From positions 40,692,855 to 40,756,854 of the forward strand of contig NC_016131.3 of NCBI RefSeq assembly GCF_000005505.3: a DNA stretch of 64,000 nucleotides, given 5' to 3'. This document shows, piece after piece, positions 1-11,956 of this stretch (position 1 is its first letter; each line of letters opens with the position of its first letter). This DNA is from Brachypodium distachyon (taxonomy: Eukaryota > Streptophyta > Magnoliopsida > Poales > Poaceae). Under the pieces are notes generated by a model, which was not told the origin of the DNA, ran no database searches, and saw only the letters and a list, made by a program, of their open reading frames with translations. Both the position numbers and the translations under genes were made by a program.

Positions 1-442
1 GCCGGCCTAGATCTCGTGGGAAGAGAATGAATGAGAGGTATATATAGAAGGGAGGGGTGGGAATAGGTTTGCGCGTGGATTTGTGCGCCTATGATGGACG
101 GCCACGAAAAGTTGCATAGAATGATGGTGATAGAATAACACATATTTTCTGCTTGTTTTTTTCCTTTTCTGAAATTGACAAACGATGGTACTACAAAGAT
201 CATAAATCTCACCCAAATGGGGTGCCATGAAATCTAGCTTGTATTTTCATGTTGTTGATATCGCAAAATTGATTAGCTTGGAACTTGGAGATGAACAAAT
301 TGAGAAGTGAAGATAAATGAAAAGATATAAGCCTGCCTTCTTAATCTTTGCTGGTCCACTCCATAAACAAAAACAATTTTGCTAGTGCTTAGTTGCCTAC
401 ACAGAGGAGCTTTGAGACCAGGCCGATATGTTTACCTTTTCA
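1..442. other. Flank with no recognisable gene
   Basis: I see no coding region, RNA gene or complete element here. The last five bases (438-442, TTTCA) lie directly outside the W-element LTR and would be its target duplication, but the matching copy is missing on the other side. Confidence 0.5.
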
Positions 443-1139
443 TGCGCCCCTTGGCTGCTGGGGGTGGCCCGATCTTTCGGTGCGACGGATAACTACGATT
501 TGGGGCAGAAGTAGACGTTGACGACCCAACTACACCGAACACTAGACGGTGCGCCTTAGCAATCGCTACACCAACTCCCTGCGGTTATTGACACAACCGA
601 AGGCGCCATCAACCTGAACACGAAGTTTCAATCCCTGCTAGCAATCAAGAACAAGCAAGAATCGAGATAAGACAATCTGAAATTGCAAATAAAGATGAAG
701 TACAGCAGTCTCAAGGAGACGAGTAACAAGGTGGGGTTCCGATAGCGGTTCTTCCAGTAGGTCTAGCCGACACTAGTGGTGAAGTCTGAAGTTGCAGCAA
801 TGGCTAACTTATCTAAACAAAACCCAACCAGCCAAAGAGGGTGGTGGCTGCACTTATATAGAGGGTGGGAGGTGGAAGAAAGTTAGAGTTTTAGATTCTA
901 AGATGGGCTGGGCTGTTACATGGCCTTGGGCCCATTGAAAGTGCAAGTGGCAGCCCAAGCATCTCTTCTCTTCCCATGACTTTAAGTGGCTGCAGCTTAT
1001 TGCATTCTCGTGAAAGCTGCTGCACCGTTTCCTTTTGCACGCGTGCCGTCATCCTCAAAGTTCGACTCACTCCCATTCCTTGTGTCACGGCTCGGTCCTT
1101 CATTCCTAATCAACATAAAAGTATCTGATTTAGGCAGCA
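443..1139 (-). repeat. 3' LTR of gypsy element W (main part)
   Basis: This block starts TGCGCCCC and is about 92% identical by eye to 11129-11826. It is split: an X solo LTR sits at 1140-4089 and the last LTR bases (ending GCATCA) are at 4095-4097. Put together the LTR is about 700 bp with TG...CA ends. Read on the minus strand it carries a TATA-like box (TATATAAG, 854-861). Because the element is transcribed leftwards, this left copy is the 3' LTR. Confidence 0.85.
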
Positions 1140-4089
1140 TGAAGCGACCGCCCCCGTACAGGGTTCGATCTCTGTGCTTACTGTGCTAGTCCCTGGATCG
1201 ACTCACTAGCACACACAGTTTCATGATGAAATATACAGAAATAAAGGTCAAAAGTAATTTATTACATCGCATCATCCAGGATTTAAATAGTACTTACAAC
1301 CTCGCATGACCCCTTGGGTCAGCATAAACAAATACTGTTTCAACATCATAAAACATTGTTTCAAAACTGCAGCGGAAAATGGTAGAACATAAGGGCCACA
1401 ACTACTCCAAGGTGAGAACATGTTGGAATGTAAGCACATGACCCACAACATAACGACGAACCTCACTCATCGTCGGATCCACCTGCATTGTTAATTGCAG
1501 CCACTACGTGGTCAATACATTTGAATGTATTGGCAAGTTCACTAGAGTTATAAAGGACCTACCAAGTACATGCATAATTTGGCTAGGAGGGGTTTGGCTA
1601 TTTGTATAAAAACATCATTGTTCGATCCTATCAATTTTAGACAAATAGTTTTGAATTCTATTAGACACGGCGTAGGAACACCCATGCTCCTATTAACCTA
1701 GGCACATTGAGTAGATACATCAATGCTCCTACCCAGTTCAATCCATTCATTTTATTAGGAAATTGGAATGAGTGAGACCTTCCTTACAGCCCCCATATCT
1801 AGTTGCTCATAATTATCCGTAACCAGGGACACGGCTAAGTACTTAGTTTGACACTCTCGAGAGGTGGTACATTTTATCCACAAGAAATCGACGTGTTAAC
1901 CCCTTACTGTCCTCAGGGTAGAGTAGCAACGGCATCACTTACAGGAATTTTCAAAACATATTCCCCAAGACCACCTGAGGGACGCGTTCCAACCTACACT
2001 GCTACATACCGATGTCACCTCGGATCCAGGTTCATATTTCTTACATCCATCCTGGCAGAGCCCATATTACCATGTGGTTGTACTGGAAGCTACTAAACAG
2101 GAAACTAGTCTAGTCTCTAGTTACCCCGGGTGGCATCCGACATTTGCGACGCAGGCGCTCCCATAGAAATGGCGAGACGACTCATAGAAATGGACCCATA
2201 GAAATGGACCTGACGTCGCATACATCTCAAATACTCAAAGCAGCCCACTCAGGACGGTTCATTGAATTACTTGTTTTGCCATACACTAGGAACCTATACT
2301 TTAATTCAATATTATCACATTGTAATAATACCAACCCTCGTATACTAACATAGCATATCATTTACTACTACGTTGGCAATTGGTGGTGAGGACATGGCAA
2401 CTAATAAAATCTAGTGCATAATAAAATAATAGGATCATGGTCAAAGTGAACTTTCCTTGATAGCAGTTGGATTTCAAACACTCTTCGCAATCACACAGTT
2501 CGCTCTCCGAGAAAACTAATCAAACACAAACAATGCATACATAAACACAAAATACAATCAAAAGAAGATATGTGCCATGATGCAATGCAAAACACGTGAC
2601 ATGATTAGGTTGATTTTATTTGGGTGATCAACTGATCCTAAGCATTGGTAATTAAAATTAATGCATTAGGTTTAAAAACAAAATGCAAAAGCTAGGGATT
2701 AAACCCTAAAACAAGGTTTTATTGGCATCAGCCAATTGATTTAATTCAAAATATTTATTTCTCTATCCCAATGGACAGAGCACAATAAAACAAATTTTTG
2801 GGCACTGGTTTCAATTAAAAAGGATTTCTAAATAATTAGTTATGAATTAAATGGCATTAAAGCCTATTCTGTAAATTGGCTGTGATTCAAATATTCAAAT
2901 TCAAATTTAAACAGTGCGAAAAGATTCTACAGGTCAAGAGCTTTCCAGAAAGTTAAACTCAAATTTGGCCAAAGGGTTTGAAAGTTATAAGCATTTGAAT
3001 TTATAGGGGTGTTTCTGCAAAAGTGCCATTTAATTAAACCGGGGATTTTAAAAATTATATTTTCCTTTTTCTATTAAAGTGCCACGTGTCACGCTCTGAT
3101 TGGTCGGTACCGGTTCGTTTAAAAATATAATGCCAGATCTAATCTCGGCCGTCGGATGAGATCGGACGGACGAGGGGCATCGGGCGCATCTCTGGCCGGC
3201 TAGGGTTCCGGCGAGCGGTCGTCCGGCGGCGGCGCGGTGCGGGCGGGCGGCGGACGGAGTTCCGGTGGTCCTCGGAGCTCGGGAAAGCAACGGCGAAGGG
3301 CGGCGCGGCGTGGCGGTTCCGATGACGGTGACGAAAACCCCCGGGAGCGCACGGGGCGACGCCTAGGACGGCAATGGCGACGGCGGCGCGACGGAAGCTC
3401 CGGCGAGGACGGGCGGTAGCCTGCGGTGGACGAAACGCGACGAGGCGCGCGTGAAAACGGGCGCAAGGATGTGTAGAAGAAGAGAGGGCAGAAGATGGGG
3501 GCTCGGACCTCTTGGTTCACCGGCGGCGTCCAAGCGAAGGCGGCGGCAGCGCTAGGGTTCCGGCGAGCAATCGGGGCGGCGTGGGCGCGTGATTGACTGG
3601 GGAAGCAAGGGGGAAAAAGAGAGGGGTGCCGGGCTTTAAAAGGACGTGCACGGGCTCACGAGTTATGGACGGGGCGAGGGGAATCCGCCGTGAGCGAGCG
3701 GCGGCGAAGAAGGAAGGCGTGCTCGCGTCGCAGCAGAGATCCGGGGCTTTCCCTGCGGGGAAGACGACCCCGACAGGTGGGCCCACCTGTCGGTGGCTCG
3801 GTGCGGGTGCGCGTGGCGCTGGGCCGGCTGGGCTCCAAATAATTATTTGAACTCCAAATAATTATCCAAAAATTATGGGATAGCTCATTTATGCAATAAA
3901 CCCCATTTATAGGTAAACCGTATTGGTTTTAAGATCCAAAGATCAAATGGGTGAAACCCTAGGGTTTAAAATGAAATAAAACCTTTTTAAATCCTTTTGT
4001 GATTCCAATTTGAATTCAATTATGGAATTGTGGCATGATGCTCATGGATGCAAGGCATATGTAAGAGTTTGAAATTTTGGGATGTTACA
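1140..4089. mobile_element. Solo LTR, family X (2.95 kb)
   Basis: The block begins TGAAGCGACC and ends GATGTTACA. It is flanked by a perfect 5-bp direct repeat CAGCA (1135-1139 and 4090-4094). Comparison with the uninterrupted LTR at 11813-11830 shows that removing the block and one CAGCA restores the W LTR. These are the signs of an LTR-retrotransposon integration reduced to one LTR. No credible ORF is present. Other X pieces are at 34993-37655, 52420-53459 and 55147-55299. At nearly 3 kb this is a long LTR; its autonomous partner is not in the window. Confidence 0.85.
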
Positions 4090-4097
4090 CAGCATCA

Positions 4098-6334
4098 TAT
4101 TCTCATTCAGATTGCCCATAGTACAAAGAAACGAAAGTACCTGATAATTGAGTTGGCGCGCACGCGCCCGAGTAATCGGTCCTTGTAATGCCGCGGTTGT
4201 ATCTGTGGGGTGCATGTCCTCATCATCCTCGCCCAAGTAGGGCTTCAAATCTGCAATGTTAAATGTGGAACTAACCCCACCATAATCTGCAGGCAGCTCA
4301 AGTTGATATGCATTATCATTTATTTTCGCTAGAACCTTGAAAGGGCCAGCAGCACGTGGCATGAGTTTAGAACTATGCAAATCAGGAAACCGGTCCTTTG
4401 TTAAGTGTAACCAAAGTCGGGGTGGCCCGATCTTTCGATGAGATTGGTAACTCTCGATTTGGGTAGGAGGTGACGTTGATGATCTGACTACGGCCTAGAA
4501 GGCAGCGCCTTAGCAATCGATACACCAACTCCAGATGGTTATTGATCACACGGGGGCACCATCAATCTGACCATGAAGGTCTTTGTTCCTGCAAGCAATC
4601 GAAGAACAAGCAAGAACAAGATAAATAGCGGATGCAATCTGAAATTGCGAGTATACTATATCAAACCAATGTCTCAACGAGACGATAAGTTGGGGTTCCG
4701 AAGGCGGTAAAGCAGGTGGTCTAACCGACACACGCGATTACACGAAGTAGTAGCGATAGCTAAGTTTTAACTAAGCAAAACCCATGGCTCCTTAGGGGGG
4801 CTCATGGGGTATATAAAGGAGGAGGGAGAGAGATTTTCGTCCACCTTGAGTGAGGAGGCCGAAATCCAACTCTATCTCTAACTTTCCTAACAAACTACAA
4901 CTCTTTAGGAAACAAAAAAACAGATCCGTCAGCTTGTTTTGTCCGCCACGGTCAGCACGCGTCGGATCTCCTTGTGGGCCGGATCCTTTGGAGAGGTCTT
5001 GTGATTACCTTTCCAACAAATACTTGTTTGCTTGATTTGGACTCTGGATGCGGCCTGAGTGATTAAAACAAATTCGGGTCTCCTGACAGCTCGGACCCGA
5101 ATCGGATTCAACTTTAATTCGTGATATCTTTCTCTAGCAAGCTCCGAATCATGTGCCGTTTGATTTGTTGGAAAGTAGACTTGATAGGCTTCACCTTGCA
5201 TCTCCCGCTGCATGTTATGACGCCTCATCTTCACTTTGGACTTGTAGAGTTCAATAAGATGCCTGCATAACAAGATCACACAAGATAGTAGCTCTGCCTC
5301 TTTGCAAGTAATATATTGAACACAATTAATAATTGATTTCATCTGATTATAATTGCTATTGAATACTCCAATAATTAGGGTTCTAATGGTCATATCCGTG
5401 GTGGCCATGTCCATATCACAAGATCACCGGGTTGAAAAACAACATCTTTTCTCCCTCTATCACTAGCAAATTTATACTTGTCATTCATGCGCTCAATGTT
5501 GCCTTTAGTGGTCTCATGTAATTTTAGAATCATTTCAGCCCGTGCACTAGCATCAAGATTAATCTTTTCAGAAGTTGGAAGGGGCAGCAAATCAATGGGT
5601 GCACGAGGAATAAAACCATAGACGACTTCAAAAGGGAATAACTTAGTAGTAGAATGCAACGAACGATTATAAGCAAATTCAACATGAGGCAAGCATTCTT
5701 CCCACAATTTTAAGTTTTTCTTTAAAACAGCCCTAAGTATGGTAGACAAAGTTCTATTAACAACTTCAGTTTGTCCATCAGTTTGGGGATGACAAGTAGT
5801 GCTAAACAATAATTTTGTCCCCAATTTTTCCCATTAACACCTCCAAAAGTGGCTCAAGAATTTGGTGTCTCAATCTGAAACTATAGTGTTGGGCACACCA
5901 TGCAGGTGTACAACTTCACGAAAGAAAAGATCGGCAACATGTGTTGCATCATCACTCTTGTGGCAAAGAATAAAATGAGCCATCTTTGAAAATCTGTCCA
6001 CGACAACAAATATGCTATCCCTCCCCTTCTTAGTTCTAGGTAATCCCAACATAAAATCCATTGATATATCTTCCCAGGGAACATTAGGGACAGGGAGAGG
6101 CATATATAAACCATGAGGATTGAGTCGTGACTTAGATTTTTGGCATGTGGTGCAGCGAGCAATGAATCTCTCAACATCTCGTCTCATCCGAGGCCAAAAG
6201 AAATGAGCAGCGAGCACATCCTCTATCTTCTTCACTCCGAAGTGACCCATTAAACCTCCTCCATGCGCCTCCTGCAACAACAAAAGACGAACGGAGCTAT
6301 ATGGGATGCATAGTTTGTTAGCACGGAACACAAA
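4098..6334 (-). pseudogene. Integrase region of W pol, broken
   Basis: Reading leftwards there is an HHCC zinc region (His in QEAH and MGHF, Cys pair in CTTC), then the catalytic core. First Asp is in SMDFM, second in IVSD, and Glu in DGQTEVVNR. A C-terminal part ends in the gypsy-typical QGPITRARARQLN stretch near 4150. Breaks: TGA replaces the expected Arg codon right after the second catalytic Asp (about 5870), TAA follows about 13 codons on, and a 1-kb solo LTR (4417-5418) splits the region after the FQPGDLV motif. It cannot make active integrase. The core still has all three acidic residues, so decay came from nonsense and insertion rather than loss of catalytic residues. Confidence 0.85.
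4417..5418 (-). mobile_element. Nested solo LTR, W-related family
   Basis: This 1-kb block interrupts the W integrase reading between FQPGDLV and the KDRFP stretch. Its left 250 bp resemble the W LTR (GGTGGCCCGATCTTTCG and following), but it lacks the W terminus TGCGCCCC, so it is a sister family. The right end is CA; the left end reads TC instead of TG. The flanks (CAAAG left, CAAGA right) are consistent with a decayed 5-bp target duplication but not a clean one. A minus-strand TATA-like TTTATATACC is near 4808-4818. Confidence 0.65.
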
Positions 6335-7785
6335 TCAATCATCAATGATGAACTTGTTCCAAGTCTTGCCCTCTCTACAATGCTGCAAAACATCTTTAAA
6401 ATCTGCATCTTGCACATATTGTTCTTTGATGGTCTCCAAACCAAAGATTTTGAAGTCAAGTTGTGAAAGCATGGTATAACGGCGTGATAAAGCATCAGCA
6501 ATAACATTGTCCTTTCCCTTCTTGTGTTTGATTACATAGGGAAAAGACTCAATGAATTCAACCCATTTAGCATGTCTACAGTTCATTTTTGCTTGGCTGC
6601 GAATATGCTTCTAAGATTCATGATCTGAATGTATAACAAATTCTTTGGACCATAAATAATGTTGCCATGTTTCGAGAGTTCGAACTAGAGCATATAATTC
6701 TTTGTCATAAGTAGAATAGTTCAATGCAGGCCCTCCTAATTTCTCACTAAAGTAAGCAGCAGGTTTGCCCTCTTGTAATAACACACCTCCCAAACCAATT
6801 CCACTAGCATCAAATTCAAGCTCAAAGGTTTTGTTAAAATCAAGAAGTTGGAGTAAAGGAGCATGTGTCAACTTATCTTTCAATATGTTGAACGCCTCTT
6901 CTTGCGTAGGTCCCCAAACAAAGGAAACATCCTTCTTTGTGAGCTCATTTAGAGGGGCAGCAATGGTGCTGAAATCCCTCACGAAGTGCCGATATAATCT
7001 AGTGAGGCCAAGGAAACTTCTCACTTGAGTGACCGTCTTCGGCGGTGGCCAGCTTTGGATGGCTTCAACCTTGGCTTTGTCCACTTCAATTCCCTGCGGT
7101 GTCACAACATAACCAAGAAAAGAAACTCGATCCGTGTAGAAGGTGCACTTGTCAAAATTACCAAACAAGCGTGCAGTCCGTAAGGCATCAAAAACAGCAT
7201 GCGAGTGATTTAAATGATCCTCTAAAGACTTGCTGTAGATCAAGATATCATCAAAGTAAACTACCACAAAGCTTCCAATAAAAGACCGTAAAACCTCATT
7301 CATTAGTCGCATAAAGGTGCGGGGGGCATTCTTCAAACCAAAAGGCATAACTAGCCACTCATAGAGACCGAATTTAGTTTTAAAGGCAATTTTCCATTCA
7401 TCTCCAAGCTTCATACAGATCTGGTGATAACCACTACGCAAATCAACCTTAGAGAACATGGTAGAGCCGCTCAACTCATCAAGCATGTCACCCAATCGTG
7501 GAATTAGATGGCGATAGCGAATGGTAATATTGTTGATAGCTCTACAATCAACACACATGCGAGAGGATCCATATTTCTTTGGTACCAAAATAATAGGGAC
7601 AGCACAAGGACTAAGAGACTCACGAAGGTACCCTTTGTCGAGCAGCTCCTGCACTTGTCGCGGAATCTCCTTTGTCTCCTTGGGGTTGGTACGGTATGGT
7701 GCTCTATTGGGAAGTGCAGCCCCCGGGAATCAAATCAATTTGGTGCTCTATCCCGCGGATCGGTGGTAATCCTGGTGGTGTCTCT
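6335..7785 (-). pseudogene. Reverse transcriptase-RNase H of W pol, broken
   Basis: The open part (6611-7654) covers most of a gypsy RT. It has the [10 protein letters not shown] stretch and an intact catalytic YFDDIL, followed by the connection and the RNase H start ([16 protein letters not shown], then IHSDHES). A TAG stop at 6611-6613 separates it from the RNase H C-terminal part (6335-6586, ending ADALSRR). Upstream the frame is lost around 7715 and a TAG ends the protease reading at 7809. RT catalytic residues survive, but the polyprotein is not continuous. Role when active: copying element RNA to cDNA in cytoplasmic particles. Confidence 0.88.
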
Positions 7786-7808
7786 TGTGGAAAGACATCC
7801 TCGAACTT

Positions 7809-8495
7809 CTACAAAAGGTTAGCAACGGCAGGGGGCAAAGAGGAAGGCAGATCCTCAAGCAAAAACAAAGCCTCTTTGCAAATAATGGCATAGCAAGTAG
7901 AGACACAAGTGTCAAGTTCAGAAATATCAGATTTGGTAGCAAGCAAACATGTACCCTTTAAACGAATCTCATTACCAAGTTTAGGTTCAGATTTGGGTGC
8001 ACTTGTTTGCCCTATAAATTCTTTAGCAACAATCTGATTTTCACTTTTAGCTTTGGCCAGATTTTTAGCTCTACTAGCCCGAGAAAGATCATCCTTTAAA
8101 ATATGTTCAGGAGTCATTGGTTTGAGGCCAATCTTCTTTCCATTATGCACAAGAGAGTACTGGTTAGTTCTACCATCATGAATTGACTCTCTATCATATT
8201 GCCAAGGTCTACCAAGTAACAAGGAACATGATTGCATAGGTACAACATCACAATCAACAAAATCAACATATGTACCAATTGCAAAATGTGCACGAACAAT
8301 TCGGGTTACCTTGACCTTACCACTGTTATTGAACCACTGGACATAGTAAGGATAGGGGTGCGGCCTGGTTGTGAGAGCAAGCTTCTCAACCAAATCCAAA
8401 CTAGCCAAGTTGTTGCAACTCCCTCCATTGATGATGATACAGACAACCCGCTCCTTGATAACGCCACGTGTTTGGAACAAGTTGTGGCGCTGATT
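7809..8495 (-). pseudogene. Aspartic protease region of W, active site lost
   Basis: This continues in the same frame as gag after a single in-frame TAA (8496-8498). The retroviral-type protease motif reads INGGSCNNLAS, where the family has Asp-Gly/Ser-Gly, so the catalytic Asp is Asn here. The hydrophobic LLLGRPWQYD stretch that normally follows is present. It ends at a TAG (7809-7811), immediately before the KFEDVFP linker to RT. The stop and the Asp-to-Asn change together make the protease dead. Confidence 0.82.
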
Positions 8496-9983
8496 TTAGT
8501 CAACCGGGCTGGACTGCACACTTAACACACTTTGGGTGACAAGGCTGTTGTATTGATCAGCGTGTTCAACACCCATCATCTCCATTTCTTGCTCAGCCAT
8601 GCCCTCTGTTTGCTCTTGGTCAGCAATCAAAGCATAGGTGTCCTCATCAAGGTCACTAGCTGAATCGTAGCCCCCATCTTCATGAATAATCATCACATGT
8701 TTGGTAGGGAAATCCTTGCGGAAATGACCATAACCCTTGCATTGGTGGCATTGCACATCTCCTGTTCGTCCCGTGGAGCCTATAGATGATGTGCTCGGGG
8801 TTGGGTCAGCCGACATGCTTTTAGTCGTAGTTGGGGACGCCGTACTCGAACGTGGTTGCCAGGAGCTTGGTTTGTTGGAGGAGGTGGTTGCAGCAGCCAT
8901 GCGAGTAGGAGGGGCTGAAGTGGTGCGTGGCATCCATGAAGTAGTGTGACCTGCAGAAATGTTAGTCCTTGTCTTCGGTTGGCGGTCCTGCACTTCACGT
9001 TCAGCTTTGCAAGCAAGATGAAATAAACGTGTGATATTACTGTACTCCTTATAATCAAGTATGGTTTGAATATCCCTGTTCAACCCACCTACGAACCTAG
9101 TCATCAAGGCCTCATCATCTTCAATGATAGCACAACGGATCATTCCTGTTTGCAGCTCTTGATAATAATCTTCTACAGATTTAGAGCCTTGATTTAAACG
9201 TTGCAGCTTGCCTAGCATTTCTCGTTGATAGAAAGGAGGTACAAATCGAGATCTCATGGCACGTTTTAACGTATCCCAAGTGGTGGGAATATTATTAGCA
9301 TGAAACCTACAATGTTCACTCCAACACGTTGAAGCAAAACCAGTAAACTCACAAACAACGGTTCTAACTTTTCTATCTTCAGGAAAGTCATGGCAAGTGA
9401 ACCGTTCTTCTACCTCTAGTTCCCAAATAAGGTAAGCATCAGGGTCATAGCAACCCTCAAATGGCAGCATAGAAAACTTAACCTTAGCGACATCAAAATC
9501 ATCACGTACCTCCCGACGTGGACCCATATCACGTTGGTTATGACGCAGCCGACGATGTGGGCGGTCGTTGTTGCTGTTGGCGTCACGTGGGTCCTCTGAA
9601 TCAGCAGCATAATCGGAATCGTCGGAGGCTGCCATGTTCTCACCATGTCCTGCGGAAACTCCAGTGCCGGATGCAGCGCCTTGTTGTGCAGTTTCATTCC
9701 GAAGGCCGCGAGGGCGACCAGCTAGAGGTAGTTGTTGTTGTTGTTGCTGAGGTGGGGGCTGCCGGTATGTTCCATCCATGTGAGTGAGGAGAGTATCAAA
9801 CTTGGTATTCATCTCTCGCATGTTCGCATCCAATCCGTCCAACTGACCATCTAGTCGCGTGACGGTGGCAGCATGGGTCTTCTCCATGTCCATAACATGG
9901 GTGGACAACCACTTGATGTCATCATGCACCTTGCGTGAGCGAGGGGTAAGGTCGTCGCTGCTGTTCTCTCCAGGACCTGCCAT
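8496..9983 (-). pseudogene. Gag of gypsy element W
   Basis: The ORF is open from the Met at 9983 (MAGPGENSS) to a TAA at 8496; a Met 8 codons upstream is also possible. The N-terminal third is coiled-coil-like and Gln-rich. The middle holds the retrotransposon gag core (WELEVEERF, then a Trp and the YYQELQ stretch). Near the C-terminus is a CCHC-type knuckle in which the fourth ligand is Phe instead of Cys (CHQCKGYGHFRKDFP), so zinc binding should fail. In an active element it would form the particle shell and bind element RNA. Gag and protease share a frame, as in single-polyprotein gypsy elements. Confidence 0.85.
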
Positions 9984-11111
9984 GGTTAGTGCAAAGAAGG
10001 AAAACAAAGCACAAATACGAAGCTCCTATGCACTAGTAAGATGTGGGGAAAGGCTCTCAACACTCGTGCCGTTTCACAATGTCTCACCACAAAGAAGATT
10101 GGATAAGCGATTGCCAAGAGACACGAAACTCTGCATAAAGTCGTTTAAAGTGGAGCTTGGGTGGCTGATATTAGTAGCAAGGATAAGCAATGAACAAATA
10201 GCAATACAAAGTTGATAATATGCTCACAAATGCTAGTCCTAGCTGCTGGACTTCGAGTAGTACAAGTATGATAAGAATCTAAGCCCAGATGCTGAATTGA
10301 AAGGCCGAAAACACGAGCACAAGAACTCAAATTCGAAGATTTTCCTGAAATGTCCAGTAGGGTATTTTTGGGTTTTGACCCTCTTCCTGAGCTCCGATTG
10401 AGCTGAAATTTTAATAGTAGCTTCCTGATTTGGTCCTTGATTTTACAGAATGTTTCCAGATTTTTCTGGGCACTTTGAATTTTCGAGCCCAAAAGCAATT
10501 TTGACCAGATTTGCCCCTGGTTTTGGGCCGATTTTTTTTTTGATAAAGGGGAACCAAGCTCAGATCTCTTATATTTTCTTCTTTAACACATGGAAACAAC
10601 TTTCTCGCTCACAATTTTTGGGTAGAAAGAGCAGGGGTAAAAAGCGCAAAAGCAGCTCTCTCTCTCTCCTTCACTCTCTCTCTAGTCTTTGACTTTCTCA
10701 GATCCACGGTGGCTGGGATTGATGGGGGTGATTTGGCGGTGTTGGATGAGTGATTTGGCAGCGGTGGATGGGGAAAACGTGGGTGGTAGCAGATCGGGTG
10801 AAGTGGTGGGGTGTGGTGGCAGCAAGAACTCCAAGAACACGAAGAACTCGAAGAACACGAAGAACAGGGGAAACAAAAGGGGTACAATCTGGTAGAAAAC
10901 AAATCCAACTCGAACCAACCTAGTCCAGCAACTTGACAGAGTGCAGCAACAAATCAACAAAGCAATAGCTAAATCGAACATGCACAGCTCAAATCTGATG
11001 CTAGGACAAGGTAGCTGAACAACAATATTTTTGTGGGCCTTTTTCTGAACTGTAGGTAGAAGAAGAACAGTAAACTAAGGGATAACTCCAATTTCTCACC
11101 GAGCAACTTGA

Positions 11112-11123
11112 GCTCTGATACCA
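11112..11123 (-). other. Primer binding site of W (initiator tRNA-Met type)
   Basis: On the minus strand it reads TGGTATCAGAGC, the common plant LTR-element primer site complementary to the 3' end of initiator tRNA-Met. It lies five bases inside the 5' LTR edge at 11129. This fixes the element as minus-strand and the right-hand LTR as the 5' LTR. Confidence 0.9.
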
Positions 11124-11128
11124 CTTGA

Positions 11129-11826
11129 TGCGCCCCTTGGCTGCTGGGGGTGGCCCGATCTTTCGGTGAGAGAAAATACTACGATTTGGGGCAGAAGTTT
11201 ACGTTGACGACCAGGCTACACCGGACACTAGACGGTGCGCCTTAGTAATCGCTAAACCAACTCCCTGTGGTTATTGACACAATCGAAGGCGCCATCAACC
11301 TGAACACGAAGTTCCAATCCCTGCTAGCAATCAAGAACAAGCAAGAATCGAGATAAGGCAATCTGAAATTGCAAATAAGGATGAAGTACAGCAGTCTCAA
11401 GAAGACGAGTAACAAGGTGGGGTTCCGATAGCGGTTCTTCCAGTAGATCTAGCCGACACTAGTGGTGAAGCCTGAAGTTGCAGCAATGGCTAACTTATTT
11501 AAACAAACCCAACCAGTCAAAGGGGGTGGTGGCTGCACTTATATAGAGGGTGGGAGGTGGAACAGAACTAGGTTTCAGATTCTAAGATGGGCTGGGCTGT
11601 TACATGGCCTTAGGCCCATTAGAAGTGCAAGTGGCAACCCAAGCATCTCTTCTCTTCCCACGACTTTAAGTGGCTGCAGTTTCTCGCATTCTCGTGGTAG
11701 TTGCTGCACAGTTTCCTTTCGCACGCGTGCCGTCATCCTCGAAGTTCGACTCGCTCCCATTCCATGTGTCACGGGTCGGTCCTTCATTCCTAATCAACAT
11801 AAGAGCATCTGATTTAGGCAGCATCA
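11129..11826 (-). repeat. 5' LTR of gypsy element W
   Basis: The LTR is 698 bp, starts TGCGCCCC and ends GCATCA on the plus strand (TG...CA either way). The minus-strand TATA-like box TATATAAG lies near 11538-11546 and would drive leftward transcription. Differences from the left LTR are scattered (about 8% by eye), so the insertion is not recent. Confidence 0.88.
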
Positions 11827-11956
11827 TATTCTCATTCAGATTGCCCATTACAAAGAAACGAAAGTACCTGATAATTGAGTTGACGCACACGCGCACAAAT
11901 AATCGGTCCTTGTAATGCCGCGGTTGTCTCTGTGGGGTTGATGTCCTCGTCACCTT
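11827..11956 (-). pseudogene. Remnant of a second W internal region beyond the 5' LTR
   Basis: The sequence right of the 5' LTR should be flanking DNA. Instead about 130 bp match the pol end and polypurine region found next to the other LTR (4098-4225), including the coding stretch for the TRAR motif. Similarity stops near 11956. The layout is therefore LTR-internal-LTR-internal remnant, as left by unequal recombination between copies or a tandem insertion. Confidence 0.75.

Noticed and set aside
3048..3850. Several overlapping GC-rich open frames on both strands
   Set aside because: They lie inside the X LTR, are not conserved in frame in the other X copies and have no domain. GC-rich DNA gives long chance frames.
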